NCBI GenBank assembly: GCA_029564465.1
Contig: JAKQPY010000278.1
Coordinates: 1-42,042 of the forward strand
DNA length: 42,042 bases
Reading direction: 5' to 3'
DNA from: JAGOEF01 sp029564465
GTDB lineage: Bacteria; Bacteroidota; Bacteroidia; Bacteroidales; ML635J-15
The position numbers and the translations under genes were made by a program. Below the pieces are notes generated by a model. That model was not told where the DNA came from. It saw nothing but the letters and a program-made list of their open reading frames with translations, and did not search any database. Positions 15,692 through 23,825 of the stretch are shown here, piece after piece. Position 1 is the stretch's first letter. Every line of letters begins with the position of its first letter.

Positions 15692-17536
15692 TTATTTAAC
15701 AAGATTAACTTTTTTAACGGTCAGACCATTTTCGTTCATAATGCGAACGATGTAGGTTCCTTGAGCAAATGCTGACATATCAACGCTAAGGTTGTTCTGT
15801 GCTGCATCGGTGTTAACAAGAACTTTTCCGGTGATGTCAACAACCTGAATATTGGCACCTTCTACATTGGTAAGGGTTACCATATCGCGGGTCGGGTTGG
15901 GATATACCGAAATTTCCTGAGAAGCAACATTGTTGTTGGTTCCAGAGTAAGGTCCAACACTCAGTCTGATAACTGGAACGAAATCAGTTCCGCTATAATA
16001 CCAAGCATCTTGTCCTGCAAAATATATCCATGAGTCCCAACCAGATGTTGGTGCAGTAGCATCAACACCCAAACGGAATTCAAGACCAGAGAAATACATT
16101 TCTACAGCCACGAGAATTTCAACATAACCGCCGTCGGGGGCATCAATGCTGTATACATCCGACATTTCAACGTGCTGCATGGTCCCTGCCTGTTCTTCGT
16201 TATCGATGGTTACCAGCGCGCTGCTCGAAACTTCGGTCCATTCTTCGGTTGCTTCATCCATAACCATGAGTTTTACAATGTAGCTGGTTCCTACTTCGGT
16301 CATCGAAGAAAGCCAGAATTCAACAAAGTTAACTTCGCAGTCAACAAAAATCGGATAGGTAACACCTACAATGTCTCCATCAATTCCACCGGTGGTGTAG
16401 TTTCCGGTACTCCATGAACCGGTCAGGTTGTCATTATCATGGGCATACATTGCCGGTGTAAAATAGGTACTGTAGCTCAGCATATTGTTTTCGGGATTTT
16501 CATCGGTAACACCATCAACATCTGTTGATATTTCCCAGGTGTACATCTGATAGTCTTGGTCCGAAGCTAAAGATAAAGCAAAAGCATCATCAATCGGATC
16601 GTAGCTGGTGGTAATGGTGTCCTGTTGTTCAGTGGTAAGAGTTCCTTCGTAAACCTGTTGTGTATTGTAAATTTCTGCCATACTGCCGTCTTTTACGCTT
16701 GCTGTAATAATGGGGGTAGCATCTTGGGTTCCATAATTTTTAACAATACCTGAGAACCATACAGGGGCGCCGATTCCATTCATCTGGAAAGCGGGAATTT
16801 GTCCGTAGAATCCGCTAAATCCATAATTGATATACTGGGGCCAGAAGTTTACACGAGCCTGAACCAAAGAAACATCATAATCGGGGGCAACAAATACTTT
16901 TACATCGTCAACCATCCATGCATAATCCCATTCGCCAATGTAGCGGAAACGGAGTTTTACATCGGCCTGGTTGGCTGCTACCGTAGAGATGTTTACTACC
17001 ACATAGGTTGGATTGGCCGAAGCACCATTTACACTAAGGTCGGTGTGTACTTCATACTGTGTCCAGTTGGTACCGCCGTCAACACTAACTTCGAGGTAGG
17101 GGGTGCCATGGAACATTCTGTAATATGATTCAAATTGAACCGATACGTTCGTGTAAGCAGAACAATCGATGCTACCAATGTATGTCATCTTGGAATCCTG
17201 AGTGGTTTCCGAAACGCCAATACCATCGGAATCGTACATGGCAAAGCCATTGGCAGCAGTAGTCGATTCAATTGGACCCATACCGGCTGAAAAAGTACCA
17301 GCAGGTCCATCGGTACCAATAACCCATGGGCCATCGTTCGGATTGTCAGGCAGATACTCCATTGTCCATTCTGAGGCATTCGAAAAATCGTTTTGCCAAA
17401 TAATCTATAGGTCTTTGGTTTGTTGAGTTTTGCCGCTTTTCACCGGGTACGATATGGTCTTTTTGTTCATCAGATGCTGACCAAATACCATTGAAGCAAC
17501 AAAAACTACCATCAATAATAAAGAGAATTTTTTCAT
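15692..17536 (-). pseudogene. T9SS type A secreted protein, interrupted by an in-frame TAG near its N-terminus
   Basis: Read from ATG 17536 the frame encodes a clean signal peptide (MKKFSLLLMVVFVASMVFGQ), 43 codons in all, then TAG at 17407-17405, then continues in the same frame (IIWQNDFSNASEWTMEYLPD) for 570 more codons to the stop at 15692. The downstream part has a MAM/choice-of-anchor-J-like beta domain (about 60-190), two further beta domains, and a C-terminal T9SS type A sorting domain (SVYPNPTRDMVTLTNVEGA ... GTYIVRIMNENGLTVKKVNLVK). Translation could restart at M59 (17362), but that product lacks a signal peptide and could not be exported. The rest of the frame shows no other lesion, so the mutation is recent or a sequence error. 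An IS element lies 168 bases upstream of the start. Confidence 0.8.
17405..17407 (-). other. In-frame amber stop codon, codon 44 of the T9SS protein
   Basis: The codon after KTQQTKDL is TAG; one base change would restore a sense codon (for example CAG, AAG or TAC). TAG ends other intact genes here (typA at 37879-37877, the transposase at 18966-18968), so it is read as a stop in this organism. Confidence 0.85.
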
Positions 17537-17694
17537 AGCATTTACTTTTAGTTGTTAAAATGTTTCTTAGGCGCAAGATACGAAAAAAATCTTTATCAGC
17601 GAAAAAAATGATGTTTTTAGATTTTTTTCGAAGCTGCTGATAGGTCATATACGTTTAGGTAGGTATAATCAGCCCTTTAGTCCAAAACATTTTG

Positions 17695-17703
17695 ATGCTA
17701 TAA
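17695..17703. repeat. Left target-site duplication of the IS element
   Basis: ATGCTATAA, repeated exactly at 19058-19066 on the other side of the insertion. Nine bases is within the size range usual for the IS4 family. Confidence 0.85.
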
Positions 17704-17736
17704 CACATCCGTCCTAAATAAAATTTAAATAAAAAG

Positions 17737-17795
17737 GGGAGTTGGGAATTACTCATAATGAGTAATTTTAAAGTTGCAAAACAAAACCAACTCCC
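17737..17795 (+). promoter_or_regulatory. Nested hairpin and internal promoter in the transposase leader
   Basis: The outer arms GGGAGTTGG (17737-17745) and CCAACTCCC (17787-17795) are perfectly complementary, and the right arm ends on the base before the transposase ATG. Inside it AATTACTCAT (17747-17756) and ATGAGTAATT (17758-17767) form a second perfect ten-pair stem. A possible promoter, GTTG (17741-17744), 18 bases, TAATTTTA (17763-17770), would start RNA after the left arms, so only transcripts entering from outside could form the outer stem. Confidence 0.6.
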
Positions 17796-18968
17796 ATGGT
17801 AAAATTATCACTTTTTTCACAGATAACAAGTATAATCCCTCGTAATTTATTTTCGATAATTGTCGACAAATATCAAGGCGACAAATACACTAAGGGTATT
17901 GATAGCTGGACGCATTTTATCAGCATGTTATTTTGCCAGCTTGGGCAGGCCAACTCGGTCAGGGATATATCCAACGGATTGCGCAGTATCACAGGAAACA
18001 TATATCATTTAGGTTGCCAACGATCGCCTTCTAAGTCAACCATATCCTATGTAAACGAGCATCGCAATTTTCGTATTTTTCAAGAATTCTACTATTCGCT
18101 GTTTTCATATTTAAAGCAGCAAACCCATTTTGCCAAGCCGGCACTTCATCAGTTACGGCGTAAAGTATACTTACTCGATGCCAGCACCATTTCGTTATCA
18201 CTTTCACTTTACGATTGGGCCAAGTTCCGAACACGCAAAGGGGCTGTAAAGCTACACATGTTGCTAGATTATGATGGTTGTTTACCTGCCTTTGCCGATT
18301 TAACCCATGGGAACATTCACGAGATTCAAATAGCCAGAAAAATGAACCTTCCCAACGATAGCATTGTCGTTTTCGATATGGGATACTACGACTTTGCCTG
18401 GTGGAAGAATTTGGACAGCAGGAATATTTGGTTCGTAACGCGAGCCAAAGACAATTTAGACTATCAAGTAGTTGAAAGATTTGATATTACTGATGAAAAG
18501 AACAAGGGGGTAATGGAAGATTGTAATATTCGGCTAAACAGTGTCAAAGGCAGAGAAGAGTATCCTAACATGTTGAGATTGGTGCGATTTTGGGATGAAA
18601 AAAATCAAAACTTACTGGTATTTCTTACCAACAACAGGTATTGGACAGCATCAACTGTTGCGGCAATTTATAAAGAGCGTTGGCAGATTGAATCGTTCTT
18701 TAAAATGATTAAGCAGAACCTGAGAATCAAATCTTTCGTCGGAACATCAGAAAATGCAGTACAAATCCAGATTTGGACGGCCCTTATTACGATGCTCTTA
18801 TTGACCTACCTAAAGATTAAGGCAAAATATGCATGGCACATGTCAAATCTAATCACATTTATCCGACTCAATCTATTTGTGAAAATTGATCTTTGGCAAT
18901 GGATAAACGAGCCATTTTTCCGTCCAAAAGAAATTATTTCAACACAACTTTCTCTATTTAGTGGATAG
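17796..18968 (+). CDS. IS4-family transposase (DUF4372 + DDE domain)
   Basis: A 390-residue transposase. The N-terminal DUF4372-type DNA-binding domain is about 1-95 (SQITSIIPRN ... SWTHFISMLFCQLGQANSVRDI). The RNase-H-like DDE catalytic core follows: the first Asp is in LLDASTISLS (about 129), the second in VVFDMGYYD (about 192), and the Glu lies in the IS4-type YREK-like signature, here YKERWQIESFFKMIKQNLRIK (about 293-313). The frame is intact and ends in TAG at 18966-18968, inside the element. Translation may be limited by the leader hairpin at 17737-17795. Confidence 0.93.
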   Translation: MVKLSLFSQITSIIPRNLFSIIVDKYQGDKYTKGIDSWTHFISMLFCQLGQANSVRDISNGLRSITGNIYHLGCQRSPSKSTISYVNEHRNFRIFQEFYYSLFSYLKQQTHFAKPALHQLRRKVYLLDASTISLSLSLYDWAKFRTRKGAVKLHMLLDYDGCLPAFADLTHGNIHEIQIARKMNLPNDSIVVFDMGYYDFAWWKNLDSRNIWFVTRAKDNLDYQVVERFDITDEKNKGVMEDCNIRLNSVKGREEYPNMLRLVRFWDEKNQNLLVFLTNNRYWTASTVAAIYKERWQIESFFKMIKQNLRIKSFVGTSENAVQIQIWTALITMLLLTYLKIKAKYAWHMSNLITFIRLNLFVKIDLWQWINEPFFRPKEIISTQLSLFSG

Positions 18969-19052
18969 GGTTGTTTCTGAAAACTCAATTCTTCAATATT
19001 TATATTGCTGATTACCAATCAATTATTCGCGGTAAAAAATTGTTTTGGACAG

Positions 19053-19084
19053 CTGTGATGCTATAAATACTATTATTACATTTG
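19053..19084 (+). promoter_or_regulatory. Crp/Fnr-gene promoter split by the IS
   Basis: The -7 box TACATTTG (19077-19084) is intact and lies 26 bases before the ATG at 19111. Nineteen bases upstream the -33 position is now the IS end CTGTG (19053-19057). Before insertion that position was TTTTG (17690-17694), now 1.36 kb away on the far side of the element, giving TTTTG-N19-TACATTTG, the same arrangement and spacing as at tRNA-Pro. Confidence 0.65.
19058..19066. repeat. Right target-site duplication of the IS element
   Basis: ATGCTATAA, identical to 17695-17703. It now forms part of the spacer of the Crp/Fnr-gene promoter. Confidence 0.85.
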
Positions 19085-19110
19085 CAGAACAACAAAAAAG
19101 CAAAAAACAC

Positions 19111-19818
19111 ATGGAATTACTTCAGACGGGGGACCCAAGGAATAAGGTTTTTAATGAACCTGCATCTATTTTTTTCAGCCTGTCCGACGAGGAGAAGAAT
19201 ACGCTACTGGCCGGTACTATGGTGAAAAACTACCGAAAGAACGAAATTGTTTTTTCTGAAGGTGCACGGCCCAATGGTTTAATCTGTTTATCGTCAGGGA
19301 AAGTGAAAATTTTTAAAGAAGGTGTTGGCGGCCGTGAGCAAATTGTTCGGTTGGCCAAACCGGGTGGTTTCATTGGTTATCGGGCGTTGTTTGCCGGCCA
19401 GAACTATCATGCTTCTGCTGTTGCCATCGAAAACTCTACTGCCTGCACCATCGATAAGGAGGTGTTGTTTAACGTGATGAAGCAAAATCCCGGACTTACT
19501 TTCAGGGTGCTGAAGAATCTGGCTACCGAGTTGGGTGTTTCGAATGCACAGACAGTGAATCTGACCCAAAAGCATATCCGTGGCCGTTTGGCTGAATCGT
19601 TGCTGTTTCTGGCCGAAACCTATGGTTACGAAGAAGACGGGGTTACCATTAAAGCTTATCTTTCGCGCGAAGATGTGGCCAACCTGAGTAACATGACTAC
19701 CAGCAATGCTATAAGAACCTTATCGACATTTGCCGGAGAAAAAGTGATTGACCTCGACGGGCGAAAAATCAGAATTCTCGATGCCGGGAAACTGCAACGT
19801 ATCTCTGATTTAGGATAA
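19111..19818 (+). CDS. Crp/Fnr-family transcriptional regulator
   Basis: A 235-residue regulator with a cyclic-nucleotide-binding-type beta barrel (about 18-135: NEIVFSEGARPNGLICLSSGKVKIF ... GGFIGYRALFAG), a dimerisation helix and a C-terminal Crp-type winged helix (about 150-225: RGRLAESLLFLAE, LSREDVANLSNMTTSNAIRTL). No N-terminal Cys cluster as in oxygen-sensing FNR is present, and its effector is unknown. ATG 19111 is chosen: the open frame continues upstream to 19045, but that part is IS end and target duplication and lies upstream of the -7 box. The IS sits 53 bases before the start, so expression is probably altered. It ends 23 bases before the convergent yqeY gene. Confidence 0.88.
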   Translation: MELLQTGDPRNKVFNEPASIFFSLSDEEKNTLLAGTMVKNYRKNEIVFSEGARPNGLICLSSGKVKIFKEGVGGREQIVRLAKPGGFIGYRALFAGQNYHASAVAIENSTACTIDKEVLFNVMKQNPGLTFRVLKNLATELGVSNAQTVNLTQKHIRGRLAESLLFLAETYGYEEDGVTIKAYLSREDVANLSNMTTSNAIRTLSTFAGEKVIDLDGRKIRILDAGKLQRISDLG

Positions 19819-19841
19819 AATCTATCTGTAAATGCTGTCGC

Positions 19842-20288
19842 TTAGCTCAACAGCTTCTTAACAATTTCTGAGACAGTGCGACCATCGGCTTTGCCTGCCA
19901 GTTCTTTATTGGCGAGTCCCATAACTTTACCCATATCCTTTATCGAAGTGGCGCCGGTTTCGGCCACAATGTTTTTTACGACCACTTCGATTTCTTCAGG
20001 ACTCAGGGCTTTGGGCAAATAGGTTGCAATCACTTCAGCTTCAGCAATTTCGTTTTCGTATAAATCGGCTCGGTTCTGCGATTTATAGATTTCGGCAGTT
20101 TCGCGACGTTGTTTGACCATTTTTTGTATGATGCCCATAGCTCTTTCGTCGGTTAGCCCTTTGTCGCCGGCTTCGGTATTCACCAGCAGGAATGCCGATT
20201 TTACTGCCCGCAATGCCATCAGCCTGACTTTATCTTTGGCCAGCATGGCTTTTTTGATGTCTTCGTTTATTTGTTCTGCAATGCTCAT
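19842..20288 (-). CDS. GatB/YqeY domain protein
   Basis: A 148-residue helical protein, the last gene of the dcw run, 11 bases after ftsZ. It begins SIAEQINEDIKKAMLAKDKVRLMALRAVKSAF, has the central RRETAEIYKSQNRADLYENEIAEAEVIATYLPKALS typical of YqeY, and ends in the small GatB-tail-like domain (DMGKVMGLANKELAGKADGRTVSEIVKKLL). The tail domain is shared with the tRNA-binding end of GatB amidotransferase subunit, but the function of stand-alone YqeY is not established. The ftsZ-yqeY order is common in Bacteroidota. Confidence 0.93.
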   Translation of the reverse strand: MSIAEQINEDIKKAMLAKDKVRLMALRAVKSAFLLVNTEAGDKGLTDERAMGIIQKMVKQRRETAEIYKSQNRADLYENEIAEAEVIATYLPKALSPEEIEVVVKNIVAETGATSIKDMGKVMGLANKELAGKADGRTVSEIVKKLLS

Positions 20289-20299
20289 GACGTAGAATA

Positions 20300-21646
20300 T
20301 TATGAATTTTTATCATTGTCGAAATCGAGCGACAAATTTTGGTTTCCCAGCAATCGTTTATAGGCGGGCTCGTTTTCGAGACTTTCGAGATATGAAGAGT
20401 CGTTCAGTTTGTTCAGGTCCTTTACATGTTTAAACTGGTTGGGATCGCTGTTGATCTGGTCCAGGTCGTCGTCGTCGAGATTGTCGGGATGGGTATGATT
20501 ATCAGGCTTCGAGTTAATAATAAATTCTACGGTACGGGGCGATTCGTCATCGTCGTCGTCGGATGAAAATATTATCTCATCGGCTTTTTCTTCTTCCGTG
20601 GTGGGGTTGGTAGGTGGAATGTTTTGCCCGAACGGAACATGAACAAATTTCTTTTCTGATTCATATAATCCCGGTATTGACTTGAAACCGGTGGCAATAA
20701 CCGTAACCCGCACTTCGGCATTCAGGTTTTCGTCGAAGCCGGTACCCCAGATAATATTCGATGAGGTACCCACTGCCTGGGTAACATAATTGGTAATAGC
20801 TCCGAATTCACTCATTTTTATTTCGAACTCACCGGTTCCACTCATAATATTGAGTAGGATGTTTTTTGCACCCCGGATATCGTTGTCTTTTAGCAACGGC
20901 GAATTCAAAGCATCTTTAATGGCATTTATTGCCCTGTTTTCGCCTTCCGAAATTGCTGAACCCATGAGGGCCACACCGCTGTCTTTCATTACGGTTCTCA
21001 CGTCTTCGAAGTCGACGTTGATATAACCATGAACGGTGATGATTTCGGCAATCCCTTTGGCGGCAGTAGCCAAAACTTCGTCAGCCTTACTGAAAGCTTC
21101 CGACATTTTAAAGTCTCTGAAGATTTCCTGAAGCCTTTCGTTGTTTATAATAAGTAGTGAATCGACATGTTGCTCAAGTTGCTTAATTCCTTCGATGGCC
21201 TGATTGATTCTCAGCGGGCCTTCTACCTTGAAGGGCACCGAAACAATTCCGACCGTAAGGATCCCCCTGTCTTTGGCAGCTTTGGCAATTACCGGTGCAG
21301 CCCCGGTACCTGTTCCTCCGCCCATGCCCGCAGTAATGAAAACCATTTTGGTATTGTTCTCTAGAATTTCTTCGATTTCGTGAAGGCTTTCGATGGCAGC
21401 CTCACGCCCGCGTTCAGGATTATTGCCGGCACCCAGCCCTTCGGTGAGGGTTTGACCCAGTTGAATCTTGTTTACCACAGGACTGCTCTTTAATGCCTGC
21501 ACGTCGGTATTGCATATCACGAAATCCACATCACGGATACCGAGTTTGTACATTTGGTTTACTGCATTTCCGCCGCCGCCTCCAACACCAATGACTTTAA
21601 TGATGGAGAGTGTTTGTTTTTCGATACCGAAATCAAGATCAAGCAT
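20300..21646 (-). CDS. ftsZ: Cell division protein FtsZ
   Basis: A 448-residue tubulin-like GTPase that builds the Z ring. It has a glycine loop VGGGGGNAVN near 21-30, the tubulin signature GMGGGTGTG at 107-115, the T7 catalytic loop NVDFEDVRTVM (about 205-215) and a complete GTPase core to about 330. A long acidic linker with DDDDD runs follows, then a C-terminal AYKR...LSLDFD peptide, the likely docking site for FtsA. It lies 20 bases after ftsA on the minus strand. The core is ordinary; the linker is longer and more acidic than in E. coli, as in other Bacteroidota. Confidence 0.97.
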   Translation of the reverse strand: MLDLDFGIEKQTLSIIKVIGVGGGGGNAVNQMYKLGIRDVDFVICNTDVQALKSSPVVNKIQLGQTLTEGLGAGNNPERGREAAIESLHEIEEILENNTKMVFITAGMGGGTGTGAAPVIAKAAKDRGILTVGIVSVPFKVEGPLRINQAIEGIKQLEQHVDSLLIINNERLQEIFRDFKMSEAFSKADEVLATAAKGIAEIITVHGYINVDFEDVRTVMKDSGVALMGSAISEGENRAINAIKDALNSPLLKDNDIRGAKNILLNIMSGTGEFEIKMSEFGAITNYVTQAVGTSSNIIWGTGFDENLNAEVRVTVIATGFKSIPGLYESEKKFVHVPFGQNIPPTNPTTEEEKADEIIFSSDDDDDESPRTVEFIINSKPDNHTHPDNLDDDDLDQINSDPNQFKHVKDLNKLNDSSYLESLENEPAYKRLLGNQNLSLDFDNDKNS

Positions 21647-21666
21647 ATTGATTGTGTTTAGTTGTT

Positions 21667-23025
21667 TTATAATTCATTGTCATCATCATCGAAGAATTTC
21701 GATACTTTGGTTTTAAACAAGTCGAGTAGTTTTACCTTTTCGCCTTCAGGGGCGTCTTCATCGCGTTGTTTTTTCTTTTCCTTTTGTTTTTTATCGGGTT
21801 TTGCCGGTTCTTCTTTTTCTTCGGGTTCTTTGCCGGTCATTATTTCGATAGTTTTTTTAGGTTCATGAGCCGTTTGCTGCATTTCGAAGCCTTTCATAAT
21901 GAGCCCGACACTGGTGGCAAACTGGGGTTGATTGATTTCTTCAACAACATCCGAGGTCAGATATTCATTCGGGTATCCAATGCGGACGTCATATCCTGTA
22001 AGGTGTGAGAATAATTGCCTTACATTTTTGAGCAGTGAACCACCTCCGCATATAACCATACCGGCTCCGAGTTTTCTTGCTTTTCCCGATACTTCGAGCT
22101 GGAACATTACTGCGTGCACAATTTCTTCGATTCGCGCTTTAATAATCAGGCTGAGGGTATTGAGCGACATTTCTTTCGGTGGACGCCCTTTAAATCCGGG
22201 TACCGAAATTATTATTTCTTCCTGCGATTTTTCAGGGAGGGCCGATCCATATTGCTTTTTCAATTCTTCGGCCTGCCGTTCAAGTATGTTGAAAGCCTGC
22301 TTGATGTCGGAGGTAATTACGTTGCCACCCAGCGGAATTACTGCTGTATGAACAATCACTCCATCGTGAAACACTGCAATATCAGTAGTTCCGCCACCAA
22401 TGTCAACCAATGCAACCCCAATCTCTTTTTCGTCATTGGTAAGAACGGCGGCCGAGGATGCCAATGGTTCAAGTATGAGTCCGTTTACTTTGAGTGCAAC
22501 ACGGTTTACACATTTTTTAATATTCGATACCGACGCCATTTGCGCCACAACCACATGATAGTTTCCTTCGAGCTGACGGCCTGACATACCTACAGGGTTT
22601 TTTATGCCCACTTCGCTATCGACGATAAATGTTTGTGGAATGACGTGTAAGATTTCTTCACCCTGGTCGATGGCCAGTTCCAGGACTTTATTTTTAAGAA
22701 ACACCAGATCGGGGGCACTGATTTCGTGATCAACCGAAGGCAGGGTATAGGTTGTACGGGCTTTTGTACTTCTGATGTGTTGCCCGGCAATGCCCACGTA
22801 AACTTCACTGAGTTTAATTCCCGAATTCTCGGCAGCTTTGTCGAGGGCAGCCCGTATCGATTCGATGGCTTCCTCGATGTTGAGTACCGCTCCACGCTTA
22901 ATGCCCTTCGACGGGACTGTGCCGAAACCCAGAATTTCGAATTTATTGTCTGCATTTTTACGGCCTGCAATAGCAACAATCTTGGTTGTACCTATGTCGA
23001 TGGCTGCAATGATAGAATTCTCCAT
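21667..23025 (-). CDS. ftsA: Cell division protein FtsA
   Basis: A 452-residue actin-like ATPase that ties FtsZ to the membrane. Visible are the phosphate-1 motif AAIDIGTTKIVAIAG at the start, the SHS2 (1C) domain around 85-160, phosphate-2 VALVDIGGGTTDIAVF (about 205-220) and the adenosine motif GMVICGGGSLLKNV. A highly charged linker (Lys/Glu/Asp-rich, about 390-425) leads to the C-terminal amphipathic helix LLDLFKTKVSKFF that should insert into the inner membrane, then an acidic tip. It follows ftsQ by five bases. Confidence 0.96.
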   Translation of the reverse strand: MENSIIAAIDIGTTKIVAIAGRKNADNKFEILGFGTVPSKGIKRGAVLNIEEAIESIRAALDKAAENSGIKLSEVYVGIAGQHIRSTKARTTYTLPSVDHEISAPDLVFLKNKVLELAIDQGEEILHVIPQTFIVDSEVGIKNPVGMSGRQLEGNYHVVVAQMASVSNIKKCVNRVALKVNGLILEPLASSAAVLTNDEKEIGVALVDIGGGTTDIAVFHDGVIVHTAVIPLGGNVITSDIKQAFNILERQAEELKKQYGSALPEKSQEEIIISVPGFKGRPPKEMSLNTLSLIIKARIEEIVHAVMFQLEVSGKARKLGAGMVICGGGSLLKNVRQLFSHLTGYDVRIGYPNEYLTSDVVEEINQPQFATSVGLIMKGFEMQQTAHEPKKTIEIMTGKEPEEKEEPAKPDKKQKEKKKQRDEDAPEGEKVKLLDLFKTKVSKFFDDDDNEL

Positions 23026-23030
23026 ATATA

Positions 23031-23825
23031 TTATTTTTTACAAACGACCTGATTAGAATATTTTAAATTTATGATACTGTACTGGTTCCAGTCGGTGAGT
23101 TTAAACCCTTCGCGGTACATGGCTTCCATTTTACTGAGCTTGTATTCATAATTTTGTAAATCACCCAGCACAATGATATGATTACCCACCCTTGGAACCA
23201 ATTCAATATCGTATTCCTGATTGATGTTGATTTGTTCAATTTGTGGCCCCCACAGCTCATGTGTGCTTATAAATTCGGCAAACCGAAAAACATCGGTAAG
23301 GGTATAATGATATGTAGCCAGTATATTTTTGTTTTTCACGCTATCCCCATTGAGGCTTTGGATAAATTCTGAGGAAATCTCACCGGTTAATATGGGAACA
23401 TGAGCGGTATAGGCATCGCTGAGGGGCATTATGGTAGCTTTTGAATCAATATAGAAGCCATTGGCTGTCGATGGGTCTTTCGGAATAACCCGGAGCAGTG
23501 GTTTACGCTGAATCACTGCAATGGTGAGTGCGCCTTCGTATTCGGAATATACCTGTGCTTTGGCCACGGCGGGATGCTTTGATATGATAGCTTCAATTTT
23601 ATCAAAATTAATACTGTTCAGCGGAATCCTGATGCAATTAATGCCATTGTTAGTCAACAACTTATTAACATCCGAGGTGTCTACAAATTTTTCGTTTCCC
23701 TCGATGTGAATGCTTATTTTATTGCATACCGCCTTGTGCTGCATTCCTTTAACAAATCCGAGCATTACCACCAGATATCCCAGCAGTAATGACCATTTTA
23801 GAATTTTTAGGATGCGTCGTTTCAT
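23031..23825 (-). CDS. ftsQ: Cell division protein FtsQ
   Basis: A 264-residue bitopic protein. It has a short basic cytoplasmic end, one membrane helix (about 12-28), a POTRA domain (about 35-110: ISIHIEGNEKFVDTSDVNKLL ... KIEAIISKHPAVAKAQVYSEY) and the FtsQ beta domain to the end. It acts in the periplasm as a scaffold joining FtsL-type and late divisome proteins. Sequence similarity in this family is low, so the call rests on domain order plus position between murC and ftsA. It overlaps murC by four bases. Confidence 0.9.
   Translation of the reverse strand: MKRRILKILKWSLLLGYLVVMLGFVKGMQHKAVCNKISIHIEGNEKFVDTSDVNKLLTNNGINCIRIPLNSINFDKIEAIISKHPAVAKAQVYSEYEGALTIAVIQRKPLLRVIPKDPSTANGFYIDSKATIMPLSDAYTAHVPILTGEISSEFIQSLNGDSVKNKNILATYHYTLTDVFRFAEFISTHELWGPQIEQININQEYDIELVPRVGNHIIVLGDLQNYEYKLSKMEAMYREGFKLTDWNQYSIINLKYSNQVVCKK

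Larger units (their letters stand above)
17704..19057 (+). mobile_element. IS4-family insertion sequence, 1354 bp, complete
   Basis: The element is bounded by terminal inverted repeats CACATCCGTCCTAAA (17704-17718) and, reading inward from the right end, CACAGCTGTCCAAAA (19057-19043), with 12 of 15 matches, and by a 9-base direct repeat. It carries one transposase gene on the plus strand. The IS lies in the intergenic region between the T9SS pseudogene and the Crp/Fnr gene; intact ends, intact ORF and exact duplication suggest a recent insertion. The two flanks rejoined after removing the IS and one duplicate give a consensus promoter for the Crp/Fnr gene. Confidence 0.9.

Noticed and set aside
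17405..17407. TAG read as an amino acid (stop-codon reassignment)
   Set aside because: typA and the transposase end in TAG at their family-normal lengths, so TAG works as a stop in this genome. A local readthrough signal cannot be excluded but none is visible.
17679..17694. GTCCAAAACA near 17680 as the left end of the IS, because it matches the inverted right end (TGTTTTGGAC)
   Set aside because: Bases outside that pair of ends do not form a direct repeat. Ends at 17704 and 19057 give a 9-base duplication and a 12 of 15 inverted repeat in register, and removing that segment restores a consensus promoter. The match is probably chance.
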